A stretch of 64,000 nucleotides of DNA from Photobacterium sp. DA100 (GTDB lineage: Bacteria; Pseudomonadota; Gammaproteobacteria; Enterobacterales; Vibrionaceae): positions 1,054,001 through 1,118,000 of the forward strand of contig NZ_CP119424.1 of the NCBI RefSeq assembly GCF_029223585.1, in the 5' to 3' direction. Under the pieces are notes generated by a model. It did not search any database and was not told the origin of the DNA. It saw nothing but the letters and a program-made list of their open reading frames with translations. Every line of letters begins with the position of its first letter. Position 1 is the first letter of the stretch. Below, one piece after another: positions 27,602 through 36,850 of the stretch. Made by a program: the position numbers and the translations under genes.

Positions 27602-27943
27602 CTACCTCACTGGGTGAATTCCATATCCTCCCTTCCTAATGTTTATTATTTTAAAATCGGATTCTCGAATGACAACCCGAGTTTTAAAAACTAACTGCAA
27701 TAAATTGTTAGTCTGTTTATTCTCTTGCCAAACAAAATCAACAATAGTCTGATTTGGGACAAAAACCTCATCTCTATTTATATGTAAAACACAAAGAAAC
27801 CTTATCGATAAGTCACTTAAAAACAAATCATTATTATCATCCGCATGACTATCAACATCAATTGAAAATGCATTAACCAGTGAATTATAAGTATTACACT
27901 GGTTACACCGCAACGTGTACTCTGGGCAATTAGGTAATCTCAT
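27602..27943 (-). CDS. Stand-alone winged-helix DNA-binding protein (OmpR/ToxR-type effector domain)
   Basis: A 113-residue protein. Residues about 43-112 read like a Trans_reg_C winged helix: LSDLSIRFLCVLHINRDEVF, then NQTIVDFVWQ, a recognition-helix region LLQLVFKTRVVI, and the closing wing INIRKGGYGIH. There is no receiver and no membrane segment. The N-terminus carries Cys6, Cys13 and Cys16 (NCPEYTLRCNQC), possibly a metal or redox site. A good terminator follows. It is AT-rich and lies upstream of, and co-directional with, the giant cytochrome gene, so it may regulate that block. The fold call is by eye; the sequence is divergent. Confidence 0.6.
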   Translation of the reverse strand: MRLPNCPEYTLRCNQCNTYNSLVNAFSIDVDSHADDNNDLFLSDLSIRFLCVLHINRDEVFVPNQTIVDFVWQENKQTNNLLQLVFKTRVVIRESDFKIINIRKGGYGIHPVR

Positions 27944-28071
27944 GGCGTATAATCTTTAAAATCCTTACAGACAGAAAATATGCCATTGCAGAATAATTAA
28001 TTATAGAAATTACAGAAATTCATTTTTGCAAGTTCACACAGGAATTCCCCCGTACTGCATCAGAGAACTCA

Positions 28072-28105
28072 AAACTAAAAGGCGAACCCATTGGTTCGCC
28101 TTTTT
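28072..28105 (-). terminator. Intrinsic terminator of the RND efflux operon
   Basis: GGCGAACC-CATT-GGTTCGCC with flanking A and T runs on both sides, 20 bases past the RND gene stop. It could work in either direction. Confidence 0.88.
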
Positions 28106-28124
28106 CTTTACCTTTTGTATATTC

Positions 28125-31100
28125 CTAGCTCTCGACTCTCACCCTGAAAAACAGGGCATAAAATAACGGGATAACCACTAACGTTAATACAGTCGCAAAC
28201 AACAGGCCGAACATAATAGTAACGGCCATGCTCTTGAAGAACGGGTCGATAAGCAATGGCGCAACCCCCAAAATTGTAGTCAGCGCACCAAGCAATACCG
28301 GCCTAGCGCGACTGGTTGCAGCGTCGATGATCGCAAAATAAGGCGTTTTGCCATGCGCGATTTCCATATCCGCCTGATCAACCAATACAATAGCATTCTT
28401 GACCATCATGCCAATCAAGCTCAAGAAGCCCAGTATGGCCATGAACTCAAACGGCGTTTGGAAAACAATCAAACCGACGGTTACCCCTATAACAGCTAAC
28501 GGCGCGGTAAGCCAAATTACCAATGGTTGACGGATAGCATTAAACATAAAGATCACCGACAGGATCATCGCGGCAAAACCATAAGGTGCAGATATGACGA
28601 GCCCCTCATTAGCATCTTTCGACGCTTTATATTCACCATACCAAATCAGTTCATAACCCGGCGGTAAATCAATGGCTTCAATTTGACCACGCACACTATT
28701 CAACGCATCGACCGCCAATACCCCAGGCGCAGGATCAGCCTGTACCATTATAGTCGGCATACGATTGATACGGCGTAAGATGGCGTCCTGCCATACCACG
28801 TTCACAGAATCCACCAATTGACTGACAGGGATGAAGCTCCCTGCCGCTGAACTAAACACCTCTGTGTTTTCAACAGCGCGTTGGTGGTTACGCTCATGCT
28901 CAGGAGACCTAACCACAATTGGGATCAGATGTTCCCCCTCTCGGTAAACACCCACATTTCGGCCAGACAGGGTTTGAGCTATTGCCTGGTTGATCTCTTG
29001 AGTGGTCAAGCCAAAGCGCTGGGCCTTTTCCGTTGAATAAACCGGGCTCAGTACAGGTACCTGCTGACGCCAGTCATCTTGTATCGCGATCAAATTAGTA
29101 TTGGCATACATGATATCCTTAGCTTGCTCGGCAAGTTGACGCAATACGCGGCTATCAGGGCCTTTAAAGCCTGCTTCGATTTTTTTGCCACCACCGCGGC
29201 CCAACATAAACTTCCACACTTTAACCGAGGCATCTGGGTATTTAGTCGACAGTTCACCCTGCAACTCAACCAACAGCGGGGCAATCTTGGTATAATCGTC
29301 AATATCAATCAGTAACTGTCCATAACTGCTATTCCGGGCTTCAGGAGCATAGGTAAGCATAAAGCGAAGACCTCCACCGCCGACAAAGCTGGTAATGCTC
29401 GTGACTCCGTCTTTCGCTTTTATATCCTCCTCAATATTGGCAATAAACCTCTCGGTACGACGAATATCAGATCCCTGTGGCAGATACACATCCACGACAA
29501 ACTGTGGCCGCTGTGATTCAGGCATAAAGCCTGGCGGCACAAATCGTAAGCTATAAACTGCCGTACCCAGCAGGGTAATTAGCATAAATACCGTCGTGAT
29601 ACGGTGCTTCAATACCCAAACCAGTACCGTTTTGTACATAGCCATCATCAGGCTAGTTTTCGCCTCCCCCTTAACAGCTTTGACTTTCAAAAAGTCATAG
29701 CAAAGCATCGGGGTTACGGTAACGGCAAATACCCAGCTCAGGAACATAGAGTAAAGGATGACCCAAAACAGCGAACCGGCATATTCACCCATGTCAGAGG
29801 GTGAAAGACCAATTGCACTGAAGGCAAAAATACCGACCACAGTCCCGCCCAGCAGTGGCCATTTTGTTGTGTCTACCACCTCTGCCACTATAGTTTCTTT
29901 GTTTTGTTCTGGCTCTTGCTGCAACCGGACCAAGATACTATCAGTGACTACAATGGCATTATCCACCAACATACCAAGGGCAATGATCAATGCCCCCAAC
30001 GAAATGCGCTGCATCGCGATGTCTTCGATAAACATGATGCAAAGCGTACCTGCAACGGTGAGCAATAGCACAAAGCCAATGATCAAGCCTGAACGGAGTC
30101 CCATGAACAACAACAGGACCACAAATACGATCACAACAGCAGCAATTAAGTTATCGATAAAGTTTGCTACAGAATCCCTTACCGAATCCGACTGCATCGA
30201 GATAACATGCAGCTCAATTCCCAAAGGTCTTTGGCCTTCCAGCTCTGCTAGCCTTGCCTTTACCGCATCCCCCATATCCACGACATTGCCGCCGGTGACA
30301 TTGGAGATACCAAAACCGACGGCACGTTGGCCGTTATAGCGCATTAGCATGGTGGCAGGCTCTTGATAACCACGGCTAACGCTAGCAATATCACCAAGGC
30401 GCATCACGGTATTGTTTTGCCCTAGGCCGATCTGCAAGTTACGCAAATCATCAAATGAGCGAATATTTGAAACGGGAATAACAGGAATGCGCATGTCCTG
30501 AGTATCGATGGCACCAGCAACCGTAACCAAGTTCTGCTTCTGCAACACTTGAAACACTTGCTCTGCAGAAACCCCAAAAGAGGCCAATCGCTCTCGCGAT
30601 ATCTCAACAAAAATAGTTTCCTGGCGTTCAGCCAGAGTCGCCGTTTTGGCGACACCCGGTACCAACACCATTTCACGGCGCAAACCATCAACATAATCTT
30701 GAAGTTGCTTGTCACTAAAGCCTTCACCCGTTACCGCAAAAAACAGTGCGTATACGTCAGCAAAATCGTCATTGACAATCGAAGGCCCTGCCCCAGGCGG
30801 AAGCAGCCGTTGCGCATCGGCCACTTTTCGGCGCAGCTTATCCCAAACTTGCTGTAATTCGGCACCTGTTTTGGCGAACTCGAGCTTAATTTCAACCGTA
30901 ACTTCCGACATTCCCTGCTTGGAAACCGACTTCACTTCCTTCAGCTCCTGAAGGGACTGAACCGCGCCCTCAATAACATCTGTCACTTCGTCTGAAACTT
31001 CTTGTGCGGTGGCACCAGAATAGGCTGTATTTATGACCGCTTGGCGGATAATAAACTCAGGGTCTTCAAACCGGCCTAATTTCAGGTAGCTGATATAGCC

Positions 31101-31172
31101 CCCCAGCAATATCAGGCCAATGAGAACCCAAACACTGGTGCGCTTGGCCAGCGTATAACTAGCAATATTCAT
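28125..31172 (-). CDS. RND efflux transporter, inner-membrane pump
   Basis: A pump of about 1015 residues in the HAE/AcrB class that drives proton-coupled export with its adaptor and an outer-membrane channel encoded elsewhere. It has the usual plan: membrane segment 1 near 10-30, a large periplasmic loop, segments 2-6 (about 325-480), a second loop, and segments 8-12 at the end. Family motifs include GALIIALGMLVDNAIVVTDS near 400 (two membrane acidic residues) and the QTGNEF-like region near FEDPEF. I choose the ATG at 31172, which overlaps the adaptor stop by one base (TAATG), so the two are translationally coupled; an upstream start at 31196 is less likely. The substrate is unknown. Confidence 0.93.
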   Translation of the reverse strand: MNIASYTLAKRTSVWVLIGLILLGGYISYLKLGRFEDPEFIIRQAVINTAYSGATAQEVSDEVTDVIEGAVQSLQELKEVKSVSKQGMSEVTVEIKLEFAKTGAELQQVWDKLRRKVADAQRLLPPGAGPSIVNDDFADVYALFFAVTGEGFSDKQLQDYVDGLRREMVLVPGVAKTATLAERQETIFVEISRERLASFGVSAEQVFQVLQKQNLVTVAGAIDTQDMRIPVIPVSNIRSFDDLRNLQIGLGQNNTVMRLGDIASVSRGYQEPATMLMRYNGQRAVGFGISNVTGGNVVDMGDAVKARLAELEGQRPLGIELHVISMQSDSVRDSVANFIDNLIAAVVIVFVVLLLFMGLRSGLIIGFVLLLTVAGTLCIMFIEDIAMQRISLGALIIALGMLVDNAIVVTDSILVRLQQEPEQNKETIVAEVVDTTKWPLLGGTVVGIFAFSAIGLSPSDMGEYAGSLFWVILYSMFLSWVFAVTVTPMLCYDFLKVKAVKGEAKTSLMMAMYKTVLVWVLKHRITTVFMLITLLGTAVYSLRFVPPGFMPESQRPQFVVDVYLPQGSDIRRTERFIANIEEDIKAKDGVTSITSFVGGGGLRFMLTYAPEARNSSYGQLLIDIDDYTKIAPLLVELQGELSTKYPDASVKVWKFMLGRGGGKKIEAGFKGPDSRVLRQLAEQAKDIMYANTNLIAIQDDWRQQVPVLSPVYSTEKAQRFGLTTQEINQAIAQTLSGRNVGVYREGEHLIPIVVRSPEHERNHQRAVENTEVFSSAAGSFIPVSQLVDSVNVVWQDAILRRINRMPTIMVQADPAPGVLAVDALNSVRGQIEAIDLPPGYELIWYGEYKASKDANEGLVISAPYGFAAMILSVIFMFNAIRQPLVIWLTAPLAVIGVTVGLIVFQTPFEFMAILGFLSLIGMMVKNAIVLVDQADMEIAHGKTPYFAIIDAATSRARPVLLGALTTILGVAPLLIDPFFKSMAVTIMFGLLFATVLTLVVIPLFYALFFRVRVES

Positions 31173-32308
31173 TACTCGCCCTCGTGGACTACCCAACTCG
31201 TTGTCACTCCCAAGCTTGAAGCGGTGTGCATCGGGCGAATTTTCATTCCCTCCTTCATGCTAGATGCTCCGGCTACTATCACTTGTTCGCCCGTGTTTAG
31301 ATTCTTGGTGATCTCAACCCGGTCACGGCTTAATGCCCCCACTTCGACATATCGCTTACTTACTGTATTATCTGCAGCGACCACCCATACGTACTGATTG
31401 CCTTGGTTGTCTGGGACAACAGAAACTAATGGCAACGTTATTATTGAGTGCTGACCTACCTCACCAGGCTCTGCAGGAATTACCTTTACTGTCATACCTG
31501 GCAACACGCGGTAGCCTTGGGTATCTTTAAACCCCAAAACAACTGGATAGGTTTGGCTCACCGGATCGGCCTGGGTCGCAAATGTTCTCAGAGACAGATC
31601 AAAAACATGGTTAGGAATGGCATTAATTTCAGCCTTTGCTTCCGTGCCGCTCACATTAGATAGCATCACGCTATCTGGTATGTGGATAACGACCTCAAGA
31701 TCATCAATATTATGCAAGGTAAACACCGGGGTATTAGCTTGCATCTGTACGAAGTTATCGACATATCGACGACCGATGATGCCATCGAAAGGGGCTTCTA
31801 TCCGGGTATAATCCAATTGGCGCTGTGCTTCATCGTGCCTGTTTAGGGCTAAGTTGTAACGCGTTGTGATCTCGTCTAACTGGCTTTTCGAGATTGCTTT
31901 GCTTTTGTCATAAATAGCTTTTGCACGCAAATATTCAGCTTCTGTGTTGTTTAGCTCTAACTCTGCCGAAGCCAGTGCGGTTGTCGCATCCCGCGAGTCC
32001 AGACGAGCCAAAACCTGTCCTTTTTTAACTCTATCCCCCTCGCTTACCAGCAGCTCTGTCAACCGCCCGCCCACACGAAAAGCCAAGTCCGCACGCTCTG
32101 CAGCACGAACAACACCATTAAAGCTAAGGCTATCGCTACGTGATGCCGACACGATCTCCGTAAGTGCCGGCCTTACAACAGGTGAAATGACTTGAGGCTC
32201 AGCCTGCTGGCCACAGCCAAATAACGATAGACCAGAGACAGCCAAGCCTGCAGCCACCGCTAATGTCTTCAAAGAGCACCCGTCAGATGCTTTGCGTATG
32301 TTTTTCAC
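31172..32308 (-). CDS. RND efflux periplasmic adaptor lipoprotein
   Basis: A membrane-fusion protein of about 378 residues that links the RND pump to an outer-membrane channel. A lipoprotein signal ends in the lipobox LFGC (Cys32 from the chosen start). Next come a biotinyl-lipoyl-like half-motif (RVGGRLTELLVSEGDRVKKG), an alpha-hairpin (about 95-165), the second lipoyl half (APFDGIIGRRYV) and beta-barrel domains. I choose GTG at 32308 because GGAGG lies five bases before it; a TTG at 32320 would bury that site. It is first in a two-gene operon divergent from a TetR regulator, with a perfect palindrome between. Confidence 0.9.
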   Translation of the reverse strand: MKNIRKASDGCSLKTLAVAAGLAVSGLSLFGCGQQAEPQVISPVVRPALTEIVSASRSDSLSFNGVVRAAERADLAFRVGGRLTELLVSEGDRVKKGQVLARLDSRDATTALASAELELNNTEAEYLRAKAIYDKSKAISKSQLDEITTRYNLALNRHDEAQRQLDYTRIEAPFDGIIGRRYVDNFVQMQANTPVFTLHNIDDLEVVIHIPDSVMLSNVSGTEAKAEINAIPNHVFDLSLRTFATQADPVSQTYPVVLGFKDTQGYRVLPGMTVKVIPAEPGEVGQHSIITLPLVSVVPDNQGNQYVWVVAADNTVSKRYVEVGALSRDRVEITKNLNTGEQVIVAGASSMKEGMKIRPMHTASSLGVTTSWVVHEGE

Positions 32309-32406
32309 AACATCCTCCAATCAGGAATAAATCAGTCAGCCCCATGCAGGAGCGATCAAAATCTAAGCAACGATTTCGGCGGATTCTAGTGTAGCGACAC
32401 CAGAAA

Positions 32407-32424
32407 GTAAACTCATGAGTTTAC
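32407..32424. promoter_or_regulatory. Perfect 18-bp palindrome, candidate TetR operator
   Basis: GTAAACTCATGAGTTTAC is a perfect palindrome in the spacer between the efflux operon and the divergent TetR gene, 52 bases before the TetR start. Position and symmetry match a TetR-family operator controlling both genes. Confidence 0.7.
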
Positions 32425-32475
32425 CTTATGACAATACGTTGCTAAACTCAGTGAAAACCATCACGGACTGAAAAG

Positions 32476-33072
32476 ATGACGCGTTCAGAGCAAAAAAGGC
32501 TAGCCATCATTAATGCCGCCAAACATGAATTTATAGAAAAAGGCTTTTCGGCTGCCAACATGAACAATATTTGCACCGCAGCAGAGGTGTCGAAGCGAAC
32601 GCTTTACCGGCACTTTGAGAGTAAAGAGTTTTTATTTGAAGCGGTGCTGACTGAAATTAGAGAAAGGACTGTCGTTGAAGAGTGCTATCAGTTTGACTTG
32701 AACAAACCGCTAGATGAACAGCTCCGTAACATCACTAAGCATGAGTTAAAGGTTATCTATGAGATATATGGGATTGAGCTCTCACGTACCATACTGAAGG
32801 AGTTCTTCCGTCAACCTGAATTGGCAAAATCCATCACCCAACGCCTGTATCATACACACGCTGTCAGTCAGTGGTTCGAACACGCTATCGCCGCTAAAAA
32901 GCTAGTAGCCAGAGATGTTCAAACCATAACCAGTATTTATATCAGCCTACTACAGGGTCAACTGTTTTGGCCTCAAGTACTGGATTTATTGCCTTTGCCT
33001 GAAGGTGAGGAACTTGAACAGAAGATTGATACGATTGTCATGACAGTTGTTCGTGCCTTTTCAAGGCCATAA
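32476..33072 (+). CDS. TetR-family regulator of the RND efflux operon
   Basis: A 198-residue repressor. The N-terminal helix-turn-helix covers residues about 8-55 (IINAAKHEFIEKGFSAANM, then CTAAEVSKRTLYRHFESKE). An all-helical ligand pocket and dimer domain resembling the AefR-type C-terminus follows. It is divergent from the adaptor-pump operon, the classical layout in which the TetR protein represses the pump and itself until a toxic ligand binds. A perfect palindrome lies in the shared spacer. The ligand is not predictable. Confidence 0.9.
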   Translation: MTRSEQKRLAIINAAKHEFIEKGFSAANMNNICTAAEVSKRTLYRHFESKEFLFEAVLTEIRERTVVEECYQFDLNKPLDEQLRNITKHELKVIYEIYGIELSRTILKEFFRQPELAKSITQRLYHTHAVSQWFEHAIAAKKLVARDVQTITSIYISLLQGQLFWPQVLDLLPLPEGEELEQKIDTIVMTVVRAFSRP

Positions 33073-33089
33073 GAACAACTGAAGATATG

Positions 33090-33118
33090 AAAAGGCCGAG
33101 ATAAATCACCCGGCCTAT
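33090..33118. terminator. Possible bidirectional hairpin between TetR and methyltransferase genes
   Basis: AGGCCG at 33093 and CGGCCT at 33111 form a 6-base stem between two convergent genes, with A-rich left and weakly T-rich right flanks. A weak call. Confidence 0.4.
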
Positions 33119-33141
33119 TGCACATCACTCGTAGCGATTAA

Positions 33142-33861
33142 TTAAGAGAGTTTCAGACACTTGATGAAAATGAAATTTGGATTCTTCGCCAGGTACTCAT
33201 AACGAACAGCATCCATTTCTTTGACCTTTTCTGAAACTTCACCTTCAGAAATCTGGGTAATCACCAAACCATTCTGGGTTAAAGCGTTTGTGATTTCAGT
33301 CAGCGAACGACGATAAAAACTTACTTGAACTGGCTTGCCAACGGTATTCCACTCTTCTTGCACCAATTCTCGCTCGAAGTAATTTCCACTTTGCGTACAT
33401 TCAAAATCCGCAAACGGATGGTGAGTTGAAAAGACAAAATAACCACCAGCCCTCAATACACGATGGACATCGCTGAAAAGTGGATTAAGATCTTCCAGAT
33501 AATGTACCATCAATGGTGAAATCACCAAATCGACACTCGCATCCTTTTCCTTCGGTAGCCCTTTTGAAAGGTCTTGCGCATAAGCCACCACCTTACTGCT
33601 CAACCCCGCTTCTTTTACCTTGCTAGCCACCAACTGAACCATCTCTTCAGCGTAATCAATACAGGTAACTGATTTAGCACCTTGCTTAAGCAAGTACTCG
33701 GCATATACACCGGATCCACAGCCGAGATCGAGAACATCAAGATCATTCAGTGCTGGCAGCATTGCTTGAAGGGTCGGACGCTCTAAGTGAGCATTGTAGA
33801 TGTTGTCTTGAATAACTTCGTCATATTCGCTAGCGAACGTTGAGTACATCTTTGATTTCAT
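33142..33861 (-). CDS. SAM-dependent class I methyltransferase
   Basis: A 239-residue cytoplasmic methyltransferase. The SAM-binding motif I is VLDLGCGSGVYAEYLL (about 39-54), motif II is an acidic turn in VTCIDYAEEM, and motif IV is DLVISPLMVHYLEDL, all in a Methyltransf_11/25-type Rossmann domain. The substrate is unknown; relatives include biotin/ubiquinone-type and small-molecule methyltransferases. AAGG before the ATG at 33861 supports the start. It is a single gene, convergent with TetR and divergent from the beta-CASP nuclease gene. Confidence 0.88.
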   Translation of the reverse strand: MKSKMYSTFASEYDEVIQDNIYNAHLERPTLQAMLPALNDLDVLDLGCGSGVYAEYLLKQGAKSVTCIDYAEEMVQLVASKVKEAGLSSKVVAYAQDLSKGLPKEKDASVDLVISPLMVHYLEDLNPLFSDVHRVLRAGGYFVFSTHHPFADFECTQSGNYFERELVQEEWNTVGKPVQVSFYRRSLTEITNALTQNGLVITQISEGEVSEKVKEMDAVRYEYLAKNPNFIFIKCLKLS

Positions 33862-33951
33862 AGTACCTTCTTGGCGTTAATTGCACGCATCATTTTGATT
33901 CTCTCTCCATCTTGACCTAGTTTAATAAAAACATTCCACGAGTAACAGACA

Positions 33952-35352
33952 ATGGCAACCTTAGCTTTTCTCGGTGCAGCAAAACAGGTGACAGGCTCAT
34001 GCTATCTTATTGAAACTGGGGAACATCGATTGCTCCTAGAGTGTGGCATACGGCAAGGGGCAGATCAGCGGGATGATGAAGATGAGCAGCCTTTCAATTT
34101 CGATCCCCGCACTATAGACAGCGTGATTATTTCACATACTCATTTGGATCACTCAGGCATGGTCCCGCTTTTAGTAAAAGGCGGTTATGACGGCCCAGTA
34201 TACACAACTTCTGCAACCCAGGACTTACTGCCTATCATGTATCGAGATGCAGCATCTTTGATACTCAGTGACTATGAGCGTAAAAACCGCCGTCTATTGC
34301 GGGCAGGCAAAGAACCAGAAACGCCGCCATATGACATGGAGGACGTAGAACAGGCCCTGCAGCTAATAGTCGGCATTGATTACGGGATAAAGCAACAAGT
34401 CTGCCCGGAGATCCAATTGCGTTTTAGGGATGCGGGCCATGTACTCGGCTCAGCCATCGTAGAGCTATGGATCGCAACGAAGGAAGGTAACCGTAAGCTG
34501 GTTTTTTCAGGCGATCTCGGCAATGACTGCGCCCCATTGCTCAGCGACCCTGAAGAGATCAGCGAGGCTGACATCCTGCTGCTCGAATCAACCTATGGTG
34601 AGCGCAATCATCGGCCACTCTCTGAAACGCTGCAGGAGTTCAAGCAAGTTATCGAAACTGCAGCAAACGAAGGGGGCAATATTCTTATTCCATCCTTTGC
34701 GGTAGGCCGAACGCAAGATCTGATCTATTGGCTTGGTCAGCTCAAACGCGAGGGCGCCCTAGATAATCACACGGTTTACATCGATAGTCCCATGGCCATT
34801 AAAGTCAGTGATGTGTACAGCCGCCACCAAAGCTTATTCAACGACGATGACCCCGATTTCCGCCAATTCATCAAGCATGGTTGGGACAATTGGCTGCCTG
34901 GCCTAGTTTATACACCAACCCCGGAAGAGTCGATGGAGCTAAACACGATCAATGATGGTGCCATCATCATTGCAGGCAGTGGGATGTGTACCGGAGGGCG
35001 GATTCTGCATCACCTCAAACATAACCTATGGCTTCCCAATACCCATCTGGTCATTGTCGGCTATCAGGCCCAGGGCACGCTCGGCCGGGCACTGGTCGAC
35101 GGCATTTCACAAGTCAAAATCTACGGAGAGGAAATCTCGGTCAAGGCAAAAATACATACCCTCGGCGGGTTTTCCGCCCATGCCGGACAAGATCAGCTCG
35201 TCCGCTGGGCGAACAACTTCCAGCCCAAACACCCACACCTGTTCCTGATTCACGGAGAGCCGGAGGCCATAGAAGCACTACAACAACGTTTAAGCCAACA
35301 ATATCAGTGGGATGCTTATATCCCAAGCCTTGGCGAAGTCATTACTCTATAA
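33952..35352 (+). CDS. Metallo-beta-lactamase/beta-CASP RNA nuclease-like protein
   Basis: A 466-residue enzyme of the CPSF73/YSH1-like group. The zinc motif is SHTHLDHSGMVP (about 62-73). Further metal ligands lie in FRDAGHVLGSA and FSGDLG, and the beta-CASP insertion covers about 205-370. The C-terminal RMMBL part has GGFSAHAGQDQL (motif C histidine) and LIHGEPEA. Such bacterial proteins are probable RNA exo- or endonucleases acting in the cytoplasm; direct tests are few. Length is typical. Ribosome-site support for the ATG is weak. A disrupted small ORF lies antisense just past its end. Confidence 0.88.
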   Translation: MATLAFLGAAKQVTGSCYLIETGEHRLLLECGIRQGADQRDDEDEQPFNFDPRTIDSVIISHTHLDHSGMVPLLVKGGYDGPVYTTSATQDLLPIMYRDAASLILSDYERKNRRLLRAGKEPETPPYDMEDVEQALQLIVGIDYGIKQQVCPEIQLRFRDAGHVLGSAIVELWIATKEGNRKLVFSGDLGNDCAPLLSDPEEISEADILLLESTYGERNHRPLSETLQEFKQVIETAANEGGNILIPSFAVGRTQDLIYWLGQLKREGALDNHTVYIDSPMAIKVSDVYSRHQSLFNDDDPDFRQFIKHGWDNWLPGLVYTPTPEESMELNTINDGAIIIAGSGMCTGGRILHHLKHNLWLPNTHLVIVGYQAQGTLGRALVDGISQVKIYGEEISVKAKIHTLGGFSAHAGQDQLVRWANNFQPKHPHLFLIHGEPEAIEALQQRLSQQYQWDAYIPSLGEVITL

Positions 35353-35747
35353 GTACTGTCGAGCCAATATGATAACCGAATAACTTTCTGATTAATTGCC
35401 GGTATTTGCAGGCTAGAACACCAACAAATTCAATATCAGAAACACGACCATAAACACGATGGGCGCCTAGTTCCTCGGCGATAAAGACTCACATCCTCTT
35501 TAAATTTCTTTGTTTGCTCTGACATCACTCACTTTTCCTGTGATGCCAGTCTAGCTTAACGACCTTTGTGAATTTTGCACAAAATTGCCCTATTCAAATC
35601 AATTTCATTTGAAGCAACAAGCAAAGTTTGCAACCAAACCAGACAACTGCTTCACATTTTGACTCTATCAAGTCTTTAAGTTATTGCTGTTAACGGGGTC
35701 AAAAGGCATGGTATGGACAATTTTTTAGTTGTTTTTCAAGGCTGTTA
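35353..35747. other. Intergenic region between the nuclease and lactonase genes
   Basis: About 395 bases. The minus strand holds a disrupted small ORF (35413-35525). The right half is AT-rich and should carry the promoter of the lactonase-like gene. Nothing else is recognised. Confidence 0.5.
35413..35525 (-). pseudogene. Possible frameshifted small protein gene
   Basis: An ATG at 35525 with an AGGA site about ten bases upstream opens a frame beginning MSEQTKKFKEDV that soon ends. Shifting by one base gives FIAEELGA. From there either that frame runs on to a stop near 35342, or a second one-base shift gives a hydrophobic tail (PIVFMVVFLILNLLVF) ending at 35413. Either path would make a small protein of about 36-60 residues from a gene with one or two frameshifts. 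It could be a decayed gene or a sequencing error, or chance. Confidence 0.3.
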
Positions 35748-36782
35748 ATGACAACCCACAATCACTTGCATTTTTATGTTGGCACCTACACGGATGCACC
35801 AAGCACCAGCAAGGGTATCGCACACATCACGCTGAATACCGATACAGGCGAACTTACCCACAGTGGTGCTCTAGCCTCGCTTCGTAATCCTTCTTACCTA
35901 GCCACTTCAGATAATGGTCTCTATAGCTTTAGTGAGATCTCTCAAGAAGACGGTGCGGCTCTTCAGTTTTCTTCAGATATCGGCAATGCTTTCTTACCTA
36001 TTGCGGGTGATTACCCCTGCCATGTAGATATCAAAGCCCCTTACCTTGCTGTTGCTAATTATGGCTCTGGGAATGTGTCTGTGTATCTGCTTGATGATAA
36101 TGGAAGGCCGTTGCATGCTGTTGCGGATTTATACGAAGACGGCTTTGGACCAAATCCCGACCGCCAGCAATCCCCCCATGCTCATCAGGCCACCTTCCTC
36201 CAGTATTCCGATCACTTGGCAGTAGTTGATCTTGGTGCTGATCGGGTTCGCTTTTACCATTATGATCCGGACAGTAACAACCACTTATTCCAGCTAGCAC
36301 AAAGCATCGTCATGCCTGCAGGTTCTGGCCCTCGTCATCTCGTTTTCAACCACGACGAGACACGTGCCTATGTTGTGTGCGAGCTATCTGAAACTCTGGT
36401 CGTTCTTACCAAAAACGCGGGTACCTGGGCCATCTCAGCGCAGTGCGATTTGTTGAATGGGGTTGAAAGTGGTGAGGCCGCATCGGCTATACGCCTCTCA
36501 GCAGACAACAAACACTTGTATGTGTCATGCCGAGCGCAGAACAAGATCACTCTGTTTGATGTTTCTGACCATCAGCCTGTACAACTGGACACCTTCGACT
36601 GCCTCGGTCAATTCCCAAGGGATTTTCTCCTATCTGAAGATGAACAATGGTTGATAGTTGCCAATCAACATTCAAATAATATCGTCAGTTTTCGCCGCCA
36701 CAGCAAAACGGGTAACCTTATGCCAACAGGCTACCAATGCCATATCGATGCACCGGTTTGCTTGGTGGAAGTCTCGAGATAG
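35748..36782 (+). CDS. Lactonase-family seven-bladed beta-propeller protein
   Basis: A 344-residue protein of the lactonase/6-phosphogluconolactonase (YbhE/Pgl) family. Family marks are FYVGTYTDAPSTSKGI at 9-24, the APYLAVANYGSGNVSVY strand near 100, the HAHQATF segment near 143 and GPRHLVFNHDETRAYV near 195-210. No signal peptide, so it is cytoplasmic. It could hydrolyse 6-phosphogluconolactone or another sugar lactone. YbhE-type proteins are about this length. AAGG precedes the ATG. It is a single gene with no sugar-pathway neighbours, so the physiological substrate is uncertain. Confidence 0.85.
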   Translation: MTTHNHLHFYVGTYTDAPSTSKGIAHITLNTDTGELTHSGALASLRNPSYLATSDNGLYSFSEISQEDGAALQFSSDIGNAFLPIAGDYPCHVDIKAPYLAVANYGSGNVSVYLLDDNGRPLHAVADLYEDGFGPNPDRQQSPHAHQATFLQYSDHLAVVDLGADRVRFYHYDPDSNNHLFQLAQSIVMPAGSGPRHLVFNHDETRAYVVCELSETLVVLTKNAGTWAISAQCDLLNGVESGEAASAIRLSADNKHLYVSCRAQNKITLFDVSDHQPVQLDTFDCLGQFPRDFLLSEDEQWLIVANQHSNNIVSFRRHSKTGNLMPTGYQCHIDAPVCLVEVSR

Positions 36783-36810
36783 TTCACTTTGACTGGAGCT
36801 TTAATATAAG

Positions 36811-36845
36811 AAAGATGCCATCGTACCAACACGGCGGCATCCTCA
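36811..36845. terminator. Weak hairpin between convergent lactonase and HAD genes
   Basis: GATGCC at 36814 and GGCATC at 36836 are inverted, with an inner CGT/ACG pair, between two convergent genes. No clear T-tract. Confidence 0.3.
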
Positions 36846-36850
36846 TCACT

